A stretch of 38,497 nt of DNA from Myxococcales bacterium (GTDB lineage Bacteria > Myxococcota_A > Polyangia > Polyangiales > Houyiibacteriaceae): the NCBI GenBank assembly GCA_029863605.1, contig JAOTVB010000023.1, positions 1-38,497 on the forward strand, in the 5' to 3' direction. Under the pieces are notes generated by a model. It was not told the origin of the DNA. It made no database searches and saw only the letters and a list, made by a program, of their open reading frames with translations. Of this stretch, positions 24,171-32,951 are shown in pieces. Position numbers and translations under genes: made by a program. How positions within the stretch are numbered: position 1 is the stretch's first letter; the number at the start of each line of letters is the position of its first letter.

Positions 24171-25127
24171 ATGCGAGATAGAAACAAGTGGGTCCGTTGG
24201 CTGGCGTCGTGTGCTGTCCTTTTTGCCTGGGGTTGCGGGAGCAGCGGCTCGGAAGTCGCTAGTGCTGGCGCGAGCTTGGGGTGTACCGACGGAACGCTCG
24301 ACCAGAGCGTCGTTCACGTCGATCTGGAATTTGGTGGCGAAAGCCGGAGCTACGAGCTCCACGTGCCGCCGAGCTACGATGGCGACACGCCCATGCCGTT
24401 GCTGCTCAACTTCCACGGGTTCACGTCGAACGGGCCGCAGCAGCAGCTCTTTTCCGAGATGGACGCAACCGCCGATCGACGTGGCTTCGTCGTGGCCTAT
24501 CCCAACGGCATCAGGAGCTCGTGGAACGCCGGCTCATGCTGCGGTGAGGCCCAGGCAGAAGACATCGACGACGTCGGATTTGCACGTGCCGTCATCGGCG
24601 ACATCGGTGAACGCGGCTGCGTCGATCTCTCGCGCGTCTACGCAACGGGTATGTCCAATGGTGGATTCTTGTCGCATCGGCTGGCGTGCGAAGCGACCGA
24701 TGTGATCGCTGCGATCGGGCCGGTCGCTGGAGTCCTCGTAGTGGACCCTGCCGACTGCACACCCTCGCGGCCGATTTCGGTCATCCAGTTCTACGGCACA
24801 GAAGATGCCCTGGTCCCCTACGATGGAGGGGGCTTGGCGAGCGGCTTGAGCGCGCCAGAGACACAAGCCGGCTGGGCTGAACGAAACGGATGCATCGGCG
24901 AGTCGACGATCACGTACAGCAACGGCGACGTCACCTGCGAAACGATCGACCAGTGCGACGGTGACGTCACGGTAACGATGTGCACCGTGGAAGGCGGCGG
25001 TCATTGTTGGCCCGGGCAGACCCTTTGCGGTCAAATCCTCGAGAGCATCGAACTCGGACGAAGCACCACGGATATCAGCGCAAATGAAGCGATGTGGGAT
25101 CTGTTCGAGACGGTGAGGCTGCCCTAG
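24171..25127 (+). CDS. LpqC/PHB depolymerase-like secreted esterase (lipoprotein)
   Basis: A 318-residue lipoprotein with signal peptide ending at FAWGC (C22). The alpha/beta-hydrolase fold of the LpqC, feruloyl esterase and PHB depolymerase group is clear: PLLLNFHGFTSNG (oxyanion region), nucleophile S162 in GMSNGGF, acid D212 in YGTEDALVPYDG and H278 in EGGGHCWPG. Several extra cysteines (for example SCCG, residues 122-125) may form disulfides outside the cytoplasm. The substrate is unknown; polyesters and feruloylated sugars are options for the family. It lies between the Kazal lipoprotein and the amidohydrolase lipoprotein, all on the same strand. Confidence 0.88.
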   Translation: MRDRNKWVRWLASCAVLFAWGCGSSGSEVASAGASLGCTDGTLDQSVVHVDLEFGGESRSYELHVPPSYDGDTPMPLLLNFHGFTSNGPQQQLFSEMDATADRRGFVVAYPNGIRSSWNAGSCCGEAQAEDIDDVGFARAVIGDIGERGCVDLSRVYATGMSNGGFLSHRLACEATDVIAAIGPVAGVLVVDPADCTPSRPISVIQFYGTEDALVPYDGGGLASGLSAPETQAGWAERNGCIGESTITYSNGDVTCETIDQCDGDVTVTMCTVEGGGHCWPGQTLCGQILESIELGRSTTDISANEAMWDLFETVRLP

Positions 25128-25177
25128 CTCCTTCAGGTCGTGTGACAGATTCTGCGCAATTCAGACTTTCCGGTTCC

Positions 25178-26707
25178 ATGCGAATCGGCTTGGCGGGCTG
25201 CTGGATCACTTGCGTCCTCGTCGTTGCAGTTGGATGTAGCAACGCAGCCGAGCACCCTCTGCGGTCAGCCTCGAATGAAGCGGCAGCATTTCCGCCCGCG
25301 CCTGCTGGAACGGCGCGCAGCGTGAGAGCCCCGCGACTGCTGTTGAAGGGCGTCACCGTGGTCGATGGAACCGGCGCACCTGCCCGAGAAGGCCAGGATA
25401 TCCTGATCGTCGGGGCCAAGATCGCCGATATGCAGGCATCGATCGACGACCCGAGCGCGGTAGTTCTCGATGTGGGCGGCCAGACCGTGTTGCCAGGATT
25501 GATCGATTGCCACACGCACACGCAGTCGGTGCCCGGCGCAGCATTGCGCGGCGACAGCCCCGAGCTCATCGAACGGCAACGGCGCCTACAGCTGAGGGCT
25601 TATCTCGCCAGTGGGGTGACCACCGTGCTCGACACCGGAATCTCGAGGCCGATGTTGTTGCGCTTCCGGCGCTACCTCGCCGAGGGGGAACCAGGGCCGT
25701 CGCTATTCGCTTTGTCGCCATTTCTGACGCCGAAGGGCGGTTACTTCGGAACCGAGGGTCTGCGGACAGCCATTTACGCAGACATCTGGGAGCCCATCGA
25801 AGGCACCGAGAGCATCGGAAAGCAGCTCCGCGAGGCGGTCGCTCTTTCTCCGCTGGGCGTCAAAGTGACGGTCGAGCCAGGCATGGTGTTTCCCATCTGG
25901 CCCGTCTTCTCCACCGAGCAGCTCGCGACGATCAAGCAGGAAGCCGCGGCCGCGGGGCTCTTGATCTTCGTGCACAGCATGAACAACGAGGCACACCGCA
26001 CGGCGCTCACACTGGAGCCTCACGCGCTGGTGCATGTGGGTCTGGGCTACGAGACGATCGCGCCCGACGTGCTCGAGTCGATCAAGCGAAGCGGAGCGTA
26101 TGTCATCAGCACGCTGGCCGTCTTTGAAATGGAAAGCTGGTTCTGGGATCAGAGCGCGATGCGTCAGCCGTGGATCGAAGCACGTGTTCCCATCGCTCAA
26201 TGGCAAACCGCGAACGATCCGACCACTCGGAACCGTGGGCTCGACATGATGACTCCGCTCGTGACGCCGACCTGGATCCCGGGATGGCTCGCACGAGCCG
26301 GAGCTCGCTTCGTGCGCGGTGCCAAGAGTGGGCGGCGTGAGCTCGCTTCATCCCAGCGTGCCGTGCGCGCGATGCACGAAGCCGGCATCCCGATCGTCAT
26401 GGGTGCTGACGCCGGGAACTGGCCGGTGTTTACGACGTTCTTTCACGGCGTCGGCTCACTCGTCGAAATGGGATTACTCGAAGAGGCCGGCCTGCCACGC
26501 AACGAAGTCATCGTGACCGCCACCTCGCGGGCAGCCAAAATGCTCAAGCAAGACGACCGCATCGGAACGGTTCGAATCGGGCTGGACGCCGACCTCATCG
26601 TCGTGCCGAACAATCCCCTCGAGCACGGCATGCAGGCGCTTCGGGAGATCAGTTGGGTCATCAAGCGCGGCGTCGCCAAGACACCGCAAGCTTGGCTGTC
26701 GGAGTGA
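25178..26707 (+). CDS. Secreted amidohydrolase-family lipoprotein
   Basis: A 509-residue lipoprotein from ATG 25178 with signal peptide ending at VVAVGC (C20). The amidohydrolase superfamily fold shows LLKGVTVVDGTG and the metal ligands of a binuclear site: H112 and H114 in PGLIDCHTHTQ, a candidate carbamylated lysine K229 (GVKVTVEPG), H266 (FVHSMNN), H286 (LVHVGLG) and D411 (VMGADAGNWP). The C-terminal DRIGTVRIGLDADLIVVPNNPLE is typical. Related enzymes cleave imides, dipeptides or organophosphate-like amides; the substrate here is unknown. The gene is convergent with the small membrane protein 13 bp away. Confidence 0.88.
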   Translation: MRIGLAGCWITCVLVVAVGCSNAAEHPLRSASNEAAAFPPAPAGTARSVRAPRLLLKGVTVVDGTGAPAREGQDILIVGAKIADMQASIDDPSAVVLDVGGQTVLPGLIDCHTHTQSVPGAALRGDSPELIERQRRLQLRAYLASGVTTVLDTGISRPMLLRFRRYLAEGEPGPSLFALSPFLTPKGGYFGTEGLRTAIYADIWEPIEGTESIGKQLREAVALSPLGVKVTVEPGMVFPIWPVFSTEQLATIKQEAAAAGLLIFVHSMNNEAHRTALTLEPHALVHVGLGYETIAPDVLESIKRSGAYVISTLAVFEMESWFWDQSAMRQPWIEARVPIAQWQTANDPTTRNRGLDMMTPLVTPTWIPGWLARAGARFVRGAKSGRRELASSQRAVRAMHEAGIPIVMGADAGNWPVFTTFFHGVGSLVEMGLLEEAGLPRNEVIVTATSRAAKMLKQDDRIGTVRIGLDADLIVVPNNPLEHGMQALREISWVIKRGVAKTPQAWLSE

Positions 26708-26720
26708 CCGATCCCTGAAC

Positions 26721-27062
26721 CTACTGCCAGCCGTCCTGCCTGCGCTGCCTGCGCTGTTCGCGCCTCTGGGCAGCGTCGTAGATCTTCTTATTGAGGTTGC
26801 GCCCCGGGTTGTTCTCTCCACGGTTCGGCGCGTACGTGACACCCTCATCCGCATCCTCGAGTCGCAACGTCTCATCGGCGTGCGGAAACGCGCTCTGCCC
26901 GTCGTCGATTTGAACGCTTTCTTTGGCCGATGCGACGCCGTCGTTCACGAGCTCGGCTACGTGCTCGTATGGCGTCTGACCGTCAAACGGCACGAAGAAC
27001 ACGACATACGCGATACCCCCGAGCGTCGCGACACCCAATAGCTGCTTAAGGCTTCTGTCCAT
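26721..27062 (-). CDS. Small single-pass membrane protein of unknown function
   Basis: A 113-residue protein from ATG 27062, with AAGGGA 5 nt upstream as ribosome site; a longer frame exists but lacks this support. It has one N-terminal helix (about 7-25, LLGVATLGGIAYVVFFV), then an acidic middle, and a very basic, Gln-rich C-terminus (RREQRRQRRQ) encoded by a short tandem repeat. I recognise no family. It is convergent with the amidohydrolase gene. Confidence 0.6.
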   Translation of the reverse strand: MDRSLKQLLGVATLGGIAYVVFFVPFDGQTPYEHVAELVNDGVASAKESVQIDDGQSAFPHADETLRLEDADEGVTYAPNRGENNPGRNLNKKIYDAAQRREQRRQRRQDGWQ

Positions 27063-27284
27063 CGTTTCCCTTCTTGTGCCGGGCGTGTCGCCCTCGGCGG
27101 GGCGCCGCCCCCTCAATTAAAGGATAGCCGATCGGCCAGGTGCTCGCCTTTTTGCCGCAAGGCGGCCGCTCCCAAGCATCTCCGCCGAGGATGTCTGAGC
27201 AGTCCGCGCGCCGCAGTTCGATACACCGGGATAATTTGCTCAATAGCGTCGGGACGTGATGGGGTCTCGAACGAAGGTCGCGTG

Positions 27285-27307
27285 TCCCCGTGCGCGCAGC
27301 ACGGGGA
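27285..27307. terminator. Perfect 9-bp hairpin downstream of the fad genes
   Basis: TCCCCGTGC and GCACGGGGA form a perfect 9-bp stem with a 5-nt loop (GCGCA). There is no U-run on either side, so it is not a classical intrinsic terminator, but it is the second of two strong stems met after fadA. Confidence 0.5.
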
Positions 27308-27326
27308 ACCGCGTCGCCGGGCGAGG

Positions 27327-27381
27327 CTGGGTGTGGGCCCGTAATTTAGAACATGGCCACATGGTGGGAGCCCACGCCCAG
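27327..27381. ncRNA. 12-bp stem with 31-nt loop, possible structured RNA or terminator
   Basis: CTGGGTGTGGGC (27327-27338) pairs with GCCCACGCCCAG (27370-27381): eleven Watson-Crick pairs and one G-T pair. The 31-nt loop contains ACATGGCCACATGG. It begins 48 bp after the fadA stop when read on the minus strand. The strand and function are not determined. Confidence 0.4.
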
Positions 27382-27428
27382 ACCGACCGCCCGTAGTTCG
27401 AGGCGCCGTCGCGTCCCGACGCGGTTGA

Positions 27429-28604
27429 TCAATCTCTGTCGAGCGCCTCGAAGAGCCCCGCCGCGCCCATACCGCCGCCGATGCACATCGTCACGATCGC
27501 TCGCTTGCCTCCGCGTCGCTTCAACTCGTAGAGCGCGCTTGCCGTGAGCTTTGCGCCGGTGCAGCCGAGGGGGTGGCCGAGCGCGATTGCGCCGCCGTTG
27601 ACGTTGAGCTTGTCGTCGGGGATCCCGAGCTGTTGTTGGACATAGACGGCCTGGCTGCCGAAGGCTTCGTTGACCTCGAAAATGTCTATGTCGTCTATGG
27701 TGAGGTCGTTCTTGGCGAGAAGCTTTTGCACTGCCGGGATCGGGCCAATGCCCATGATTGACGGGTCGACCCCGACCGTAACGAACGACTTGAAGATCGC
27801 AAGTGGCTCGAGGCCGAGCTCTTCGGCCTTCTTCTTCTTCATGACGATCGCGGCTGCTGCACCGTCGGAAAGCGGCGACGAGTTGCCCGCGGTGACGCTG
27901 CCGTTGACCGCAAACGCCGGTCGCAGCTTGGCGAGCGCTTCGACCGTGGTTCCGGGCCGTGGCATTTCGTCGACCTTGAACTCGAACATCTTGCGCTCAC
28001 CATTTTCATCGAAGCGAACCCCGTGAACCGGTACGATCTCTTCTTCGAATGCGCCTTTCTCGATCGCCGCAAGGGCTCGTTCGTGGCTTCGTGCGGCGAA
28101 TTCATCTTGTTGTTGGCGGCTGATGTTGAAGCGGTTGGCGACGTTCTCCGCGGTGATGCCCATCGGCGTGTAGGTCTCGGGATACTTCTCCATGACCTCT
28201 GGCGATGCGCTCGGCTTGTTGCCGGTCATCGGGACCATGGTCATCGATTCCATGCCGCCGGCGATGACCACGTCGTTGTAACCCGCCTTGACCGAGCCGG
28301 CCCCCAACGCGATCGCCTGTAGACCGCTCGAACAAAAGCGATTGATGGTCAGCGCTGAGGTCTCCTCGGGAAGGCCCCCGAGCATGCCGACCATGCGCGC
28401 AACGTTCATGCCTTGCTCACCTTCCGGGAAGGCGCAGCCGAGCACCAGGTCCTCCACCATGTCGGGCTTCACTTGAGGGTTTCGGGCCATCAAGGCCCGG
28501 ACGACTTCGCCCGCGAGCTCATCGGGACGCCGATTGGCCAGGGATCCCTTCTTCGCGCGTCCAACCGCGCTTCGAACCGCATCTACGACGACGATCTTAC
28601 CCAT
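27429..28604 (-). CDS. fadA: Acetyl-CoA C-acyltransferase (3-ketoacyl-CoA thiolase)
   Basis: Thiolase that ends each beta-oxidation turn by releasing acetyl-CoA. The 391 residues carry the acyl-accepting Cys91 in [24 protein letters not shown]344 in [15 protein letters not shown] and the second catalytic Cys374 in [12 protein letters not shown]. Length is standard for the family. A strong ribosome site (AGGAG, 7 nt spacing) precedes ATG 28604. It lies 45 bp after the fadN-type gene and is almost certainly co-transcribed with it. Confidence 0.95.
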   Translation of the reverse strand: MGKIVVVDAVRSAVGRAKKGSLANRRPDELAGEVVRALMARNPQVKPDMVEDLVLGCAFPEGEQGMNVARMVGMLGGLPEETSALTINRFCSSGLQAIALGAGSVKAGYNDVVIAGGMESMTMVPMTGNKPSASPEVMEKYPETYTPMGITAENVANRFNISRQQQDEFAARSHERALAAIEKGAFEEEIVPVHGVRFDENGERKMFEFKVDEMPRPGTTVEALAKLRPAFAVNGSVTAGNSSPLSDGAAAAIVMKKKKAEELGLEPLAIFKSFVTVGVDPSIMGIGPIPAVQKLLAKNDLTIDDIDIFEVNEAFGSQAVYVQQQLGIPDDKLNVNGGAIALGHPLGCTGAKLTASALYELKRRGGKRAIVTMCIGGGMGAAGLFEALDRD

Positions 28605-28649
28605 GTCTCTACTCCTGATTCCTTGTTGGCTCGTGCGTTCCGAACTGGC

Positions 28650-31016
28650 CTAGTTTCTCAAAGGTTTGTTGGTGGTGAGCATGTGTTGCATGCGCTCTTG
28701 GCTCTTGGGCTCGCCGCACAGGCTGATGAAGGCCTCGCGCTCGAGCTGAAGCATCTGTTCCTCGGTGACCTCGTGCGCGTTGCCCGACGGGCCGCCGCAC
28801 AGGACCATCGCGACCTTGCGGGCGATCAGCGCGTCGTGCTCAGTTGCGTAACCGCCGGCGACCAGCGTGTCGATCATCATGTCGAGTGTCGCCATGCCGC
28901 TCTCGCCCGGCAGCCGGTATGCCCGCCGGGGCGGTGGGTGGTAGCCAGCATCGGCCATGCCGATCACCCGGGCCTTGGCTTCGGTCAGCAGTCTTGCCTT
29001 GTCGAACGAGATTCCATCGGTCTTGCGGAAGTAGCCAAACTCTTTGGCCTCGCCGGCGCCGGTGGCGACGCGCGCCATTGCAATGTTCTGGAACGTGCGC
29101 GAAACGAAGGGAAGCGTGTCGACGTCGGTGCCGTCGGGGATCCCCTCGAGGGCGCGCCACAGCATGTTCATGTTGCCGGCGCCCCCCGGGAGAAGTCCGA
29201 CGCCGACCTCGACCAGACCGATGAAGGTTTCGGAAGCCGCCTGCACCGCGTCTGCGCCGAGACAGACCTCGCAACCGCCGCCGACGGTCATGCCAAACGG
29301 CGCCGCCACGACCGGAATGGTCGAATACTTCATGCGCTGCAGGCCGTTCTGCAGCCCGCTAATGGTGCCCCGCAGTTGGTCCCAGGCCTTTTGCTGCGCA
29401 GCCATGACGACCGCGAAGAGATTGGCGCCGACGCAGAAATGGTCGCCCTCGTTGTAGATCAGTAGCCCGCGGAAATCGCGCTCCGCAATCTCGACCGCGC
29501 GGCCGATTCCCTCGACGACCGTGTCGTCGATGCTGTTCGCCTTGGTGGTGAAGGTCAGGCCCAATACGCCGTCGCCGAGGTCCCAAGCCTCCGTGCCGCG
29601 GTTGCTGAACACCGCCGCGTCGCCCCGCCGCATCACCGTCAGGCTGGTATTGCGCGGGTCGATATCACGGGCTTCGTACTCGCCTTTCACCAGACTGAAC
29701 ACGCGGCCGTCGTTCGTGTAGAAGCTCTCAGCCCCCGACTCGGCCATCTTGTTTACCGAAGCCGGAAGCGACAGCCCATCGGCCTTCATCCGCTCGTACG
29801 CAGCCTTGAACCCGATGGCGTCCCAGGTCTCGAAGGGGCCTAGATCCCAGTTGTAGCCCCACTTCATCGCATTATCGACGGCTTCGACGTCGTCGGTGAT
29901 CTCGCCGATCTTCTTGGCCGAGTAGGCCAGGGTTTTCGAGAGAACCGCCCAGGCGAACTTCCCCGCAGGGCCGTCGTTTTCGACCAAGGCTTTCACACGG
30001 TCCGCCGGAGAGCCCTTGAGGCTCTTGCAGAACTTCTTGATCTCGGCGTCACCGGCCTTGGGCCGGTACTCGAGCTTCACGGGATCGAACGTCTGGATGC
30101 CTTCCTTGGTCTTCTTGTAGAAGCCACCGCGGGTCTTGTTGCCGAGGAGCTTCTGCTCGACCATTACGTCCACGAATTCCGGAAGCTTGAAGACATCACG
30201 CTCGGGGTCGTCGGTCAGCACCGCGTAGCAGTTGTCCGACACGTGCTTGAAGGTGTCGAGGCCCACCATGTCGGCGGTGCGATAGCTCGCACTTTTCGGG
30301 TGCCCCATGGGCGGCCCGCTGATGGCGTCGACGTCTTCCGGCGTCAAGCCAGCCTCGAGCATCTGGTTCATGATGAGCGACATCGAGTAGCAACCGATGC
30401 GGTTGCCCACGAAGTTCGGTGTGTCCTTGCCGATGACGATACCCTTGCCGAGCTGGTCCGTCCCGAAGAGGCTCATGCGATTCATCACGGCAGGGTCGGT
30501 GTCCTCGCCGGCGACCAGCTCGAGTAGCTTCATGTAACGGACCGGGTTGAAGAAGTGCATTACCAAAAAGTTCTTGCGGAATGAATCGCCACGCCCTTGG
30601 AGCATGTCCGCGATGCGGAGCCCCGAGGTGTTCGAAGCGAGGACCGTCCCTTCATCGAGGGTGTTCTCGAGCTTCTCGAAGAGGCTTCGCTTGATGTCGA
30701 GGTTTTCGATGATCGCCTCGATCACGAGGTCGCACCCCTTGAGGAGGTCGATGTCGTCCTCGAGGTTGCCGATCGTTACCCGCCTTGCGTAGACCGGATG
30801 AAAGAAGGCCGCGGGCCTCGCCTTGAGCGCGGCCTTGAGGCCGCCAGCCGCAAACTGATTCCTATTGGCCGGATTTTTCTTCTCTTTTTCGCTCAATCCC
30901 GGGGGAACGATGTCGAGCATCACTACGTCGATCCCAGCGTTGGCAAAGTGCGCCATGATGCCGCTACCCATGACACCCGCTCCGATCACACCTGCTCGCC
31001 GAACTGGTTTGGTCAT
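28650..31016 (-). CDS. fadN: 3-hydroxyacyl-CoA dehydrogenase/enoyl-CoA hydratase, FadN-type
   Basis: A 788-residue bifunctional beta-oxidation enzyme with the order seen in Bacillus FadN: the NAD-dependent 3-hydroxyacyl-CoA dehydrogenase comes first (RRAGVIGAGVMGSGIMAHF, about 6-24; MHFFNPVRYMKLLELV; NFVGNRIG) and the enoyl-CoA hydratase domain second (from about 480; NEGDHFCVGANL, GMTVGGGCEVCLGAD, GVGLLPGGAGN). This is the reverse of E. coli FadB. The size also matches FadN (about 789). The gene has a strong ribosome site (AGGAGAGAGG) before ATG 31016 and leads a fadN-fadA pair. An acyl-CoA dehydrogenase, which Bacillus has alongside, is not present. Confidence 0.92.
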   Translation of the reverse strand: MTKPVRRAGVIGAGVMGSGIMAHFANAGIDVVMLDIVPPGLSEKEKKNPANRNQFAAGGLKAALKARPAAFFHPVYARRVTIGNLEDDIDLLKGCDLVIEAIIENLDIKRSLFEKLENTLDEGTVLASNTSGLRIADMLQGRGDSFRKNFLVMHFFNPVRYMKLLELVAGEDTDPAVMNRMSLFGTDQLGKGIVIGKDTPNFVGNRIGCYSMSLIMNQMLEAGLTPEDVDAISGPPMGHPKSASYRTADMVGLDTFKHVSDNCYAVLTDDPERDVFKLPEFVDVMVEQKLLGNKTRGGFYKKTKEGIQTFDPVKLEYRPKAGDAEIKKFCKSLKGSPADRVKALVENDGPAGKFAWAVLSKTLAYSAKKIGEITDDVEAVDNAMKWGYNWDLGPFETWDAIGFKAAYERMKADGLSLPASVNKMAESGAESFYTNDGRVFSLVKGEYEARDIDPRNTSLTVMRRGDAAVFSNRGTEAWDLGDGVLGLTFTTKANSIDDTVVEGIGRAVEIAERDFRGLLIYNEGDHFCVGANLFAVVMAAQQKAWDQLRGTISGLQNGLQRMKYSTIPVVAAPFGMTVGGGCEVCLGADAVQAASETFIGLVEVGVGLLPGGAGNMNMLWRALEGIPDGTDVDTLPFVSRTFQNIAMARVATGAGEAKEFGYFRKTDGISFDKARLLTEAKARVIGMADAGYHPPPRRAYRLPGESGMATLDMMIDTLVAGGYATEHDALIARKVAMVLCGGPSGNAHEVTEEQMLQLEREAFISLCGEPKSQERMQHMLTTNKPLRN

Positions 31017-31092
31017 ACCTCTCTCCTGCTAGTAGAGCGTGAGAACCTTCCGCAAGACGGGCTCGGAGGCAAGTCATTAGTTCGAAAGGCTG

Positions 31093-31896
31093 TTAACCCT
31101 TAGATGTGGCTCCCAGTGCCGCGACGAGATCGTCGTGAATCGCGCCATTGCTCGCGACCGCGCTGCCTCCGTAAATCGTCTCCTCGCCCGTCATCGAAGT
31201 GAGCCTTCCACCTGCTTCACGAATCAGGACGGCTGCGGCGCAGATGTCCCAAGGCTTGACCCCGGGGTCGACCATTGCGTCTGCCCTACCGAGCAGGACC
31301 TGCCTGTACCCGTCGAAGTCGGGATACCCCCGCGCCGAGTCGCACGCGCCGGCGAGCCCGACCAGCGTATCGCCGACGCCCGCTTCGGTGAACTGCTGAA
31401 GACTCCCGTGCATCACGGTGGCATCGCTCAGCGAGGTCACTTTCGACACATGTGCCTGCTCCCCATTGTGGGTCGTGCCTTGGCCGAGAGCCCCGACGAA
31501 GAGGTCACCGGCCGAGGGCATGTACGCGATCCCTACGACCGGGGATCCCTCGACCTCGATCCCGAGGAGCACCGACCACGTCGGCAGACCTCGGATGAAT
31601 GCGCGGGTTCCGTCGATGGGATCAACGATGAAACGGAGCTCGGCATTGTCGCCATGTCGGCCGGTCTCCTCGCCGTAGAACTCCGCATGTGGATAGCGCT
31701 CCATGACGTAGTCGCGGATCACCTGCTCCACCTCGCGATCGGCGGCGGTCACCGGGCTCCGATCTGGCTTCCTTTCAGGAATGACCCCCCGATCGAAATG
31801 TTTCAGGGCGATCTCCCCAGCCCGGACGATCACATCGGTGAGGGCGTGTAACGCGCCCGAGCCACCGATGCGATCTGCGTCAAACCCGTTGCCCAT
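31093..31896 (-). CDS. Inositol monophosphatase-family phosphatase, HisN-like
   Basis: Mg-dependent phosphatase of 267 residues. The metal ligands are E76/E77 in YGEETGR, D92 and D95 in VDPIDGTRAFIRG, and the Asp of KPWDICAAAVLIREAGG. The string DPIDGTRAFIRGLPTWSVLLG is nearest to the histidinol-phosphatase (HisN) branch rather than SuhB, so its role may be the last but one step of histidine synthesis; inositol phosphate or PAP cannot be excluded. ATG 31896 was chosen; TTG 32010 would add 38 non-conserved residues and overlap the neighbouring gene. It is divergent from the acyltransferase gene. Confidence 0.85.
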   Translation of the reverse strand: MGNGFDADRIGGSGALHALTDVIVRAGEIALKHFDRGVIPERKPDRSPVTAADREVEQVIRDYVMERYPHAEFYGEETGRHGDNAELRFIVDPIDGTRAFIRGLPTWSVLLGIEVEGSPVVGIAYMPSAGDLFVGALGQGTTHNGEQAHVSKVTSLSDATVMHGSLQQFTEAGVGDTLVGLAGACDSARGYPDFDGYRQVLLGRADAMVDPGVKPWDICAAAVLIREAGGRLTSMTGEETIYGGSAVASNGAIHDDLVAALGATSKG

Positions 31897-32001
31897 TCGC
31901 GGAGCATGACCTGTCAGCCCTCTCGCGTGAAGCGGAGCCGTCGCTGCGTTGTTTCGCCGTTTCTCATTGACGGATCCAGCCTTCTTCTCCACGATGGCGG
32001 T

Positions 32002-32931
32002 ATGTATCAAAGGGGGTCAATCGTGCCGTTCGCCGGCTGGCGGCGGCCACGATTGTTGGGGGATTCTCCCTGGCGGGCGGCTCTTCGCTCGGTGGGGGAT
32101 CGCGTCGTACGGATCGCCGAAGAGGTGGTCGGCCAGGACATCGACGCCCGCATCGCCGGCATTAGGACCCACCCCAACGAGGTCGGCCACGATCCCTTTG
32201 GCTTCGACCCGGAGACCAGCCGCTACGCCCTCGCCATGGCGGGCCTCCTGCACCGCCGCTACTTTCGCACCCAGGTATTCGGCATCGACCGCATCCCCGA
32301 GGGCAGGGTGCTGATCGTCGCCAATCATTCGGGCCAACTCCCAATCGACGCCGTGCTGATCGCCAGCGCGCTCATGCTGGATGCGAACCCGCCGCGGTTC
32401 CCACGGAGCATGGTCGAAACCTGGACCGCCGAGCTGCCCTTCATTTCGAAGCTCTACCCACGGCTCGGCCAGGTCGTCGGCTCGCCGGAAAACGCTCGCC
32501 GCCTGTTGAGGCAAGACGAGTCGCTGATCGTCTTCCCCGAGGGGGCCAAGGGGATCAGCAAGACCTTTGATCAGCGCTATCAGCTCACCGACTTTGGCTT
32601 GGGCTTCGTGCGGCTCGCGCTCGAGACCAACACCCCGATCGTCCCGGTCGCAGTCATCGGTGGCGAGGAGCAGTATCCCTCGATCGCGGACTTCAAGCCG
32701 CTCGCCAAGCTCCTCCGGATGCCGGCGTTTCCGATCATGCCGCAGATGTTCTTCGGAATGGTTGCGCCCCTGCCGACGAAATACCGTCTCTACTTCGGCG
32801 AGCCGTTCCGGTTCGCGGGCGACCCCGACGATGAAGACTCGGCCGTCGAAGAAAAAGTTTGGCTCGTCAAGAGCACGATTCAAAGCATGGTGAACCGCGG
32901 CTTACGCGAACGAAAAGGAGTGTTCATCTGA
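32002..32931 (+). CDS. Lysophospholipid/glycerol acyltransferase-like protein (MGAT-like LPLAT)
   Basis: A 309-residue PlsC-superfamily acyltransferase. The catalytic block reads ANHSGQLPIDA: H109 and D116 are seven apart, not the usual H-x4-D, a form seen in the MGAT-like branch. The second block is FPEGAKGISKTF, then PIVPVAVIGGEEQYP. There is no clear membrane helix. ATG 32002 is the longer start; GTG 32023, with AAAGGGGG 6 nt upstream, is a good alternative. It is followed after 20 bp by an SDR/epimerase-like gene. A similar acyltransferase/epimerase pair exists in mycobacteria (Rv0502 and Rv0501), as I recall, so the two may act on one lipid. Confidence 0.85.
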   Translation: MYQRGSIVPFAGWRRPRLLGDSPWRAALRSVGDRVVRIAEEVVGQDIDARIAGIRTHPNEVGHDPFGFDPETSRYALAMAGLLHRRYFRTQVFGIDRIPEGRVLIVANHSGQLPIDAVLIASALMLDANPPRFPRSMVETWTAELPFISKLYPRLGQVVGSPENARRLLRQDESLIVFPEGAKGISKTFDQRYQLTDFGLGFVRLALETNTPIVPVAVIGGEEQYPSIADFKPLAKLLRMPAFPIMPQMFFGMVAPLPTKYRLYFGEPFRFAGDPDDEDSAVEEKVWLVKSTIQSMVNRGLRERKGVFI

Positions 32932-32951
32932 AGGAGGACCCACCCGTTTTC

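Larger units (their letters stand above)
27063..27428. other. 366-bp intergenic region with two hairpins
   Basis: No gene is convincing here. The stretch holds two strong inverted repeats near its right half (27285-27307 and 27327-27381) and a GC-rich inverted repeat near 27098-27113 (GGCGGGGCGCCGCCCC). The small-protein gene must be transcribed from here, but no good promoter is clear. Confidence 0.6.

Noticed and set aside
26737-26765. Short tandem CTGCCTGCG repeats near the end of the small membrane protein gene.
   Set aside because: Two copies only; explained by the repeated Arg-Arg-Gln codons.
27381-27420. A T-loop-like TAGTTCGAGG that could suggest a tRNA.
   Set aside because: No acceptor stem, D-arm or anticodon arm fits around it.
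27353-27547. A 64-codon plus-strand frame in the gene-free region before fadA.
   Set aside because: It overlaps the hairpin and the end of fadA, and has Arg/Pro/Ser composition with no ribosome site.
28413-29465. A 350-codon open frame opposite fadA/fadN.
   Set aside because: It crosses from one real gene into the next and has His/Asp/Arg-rich shadow composition.
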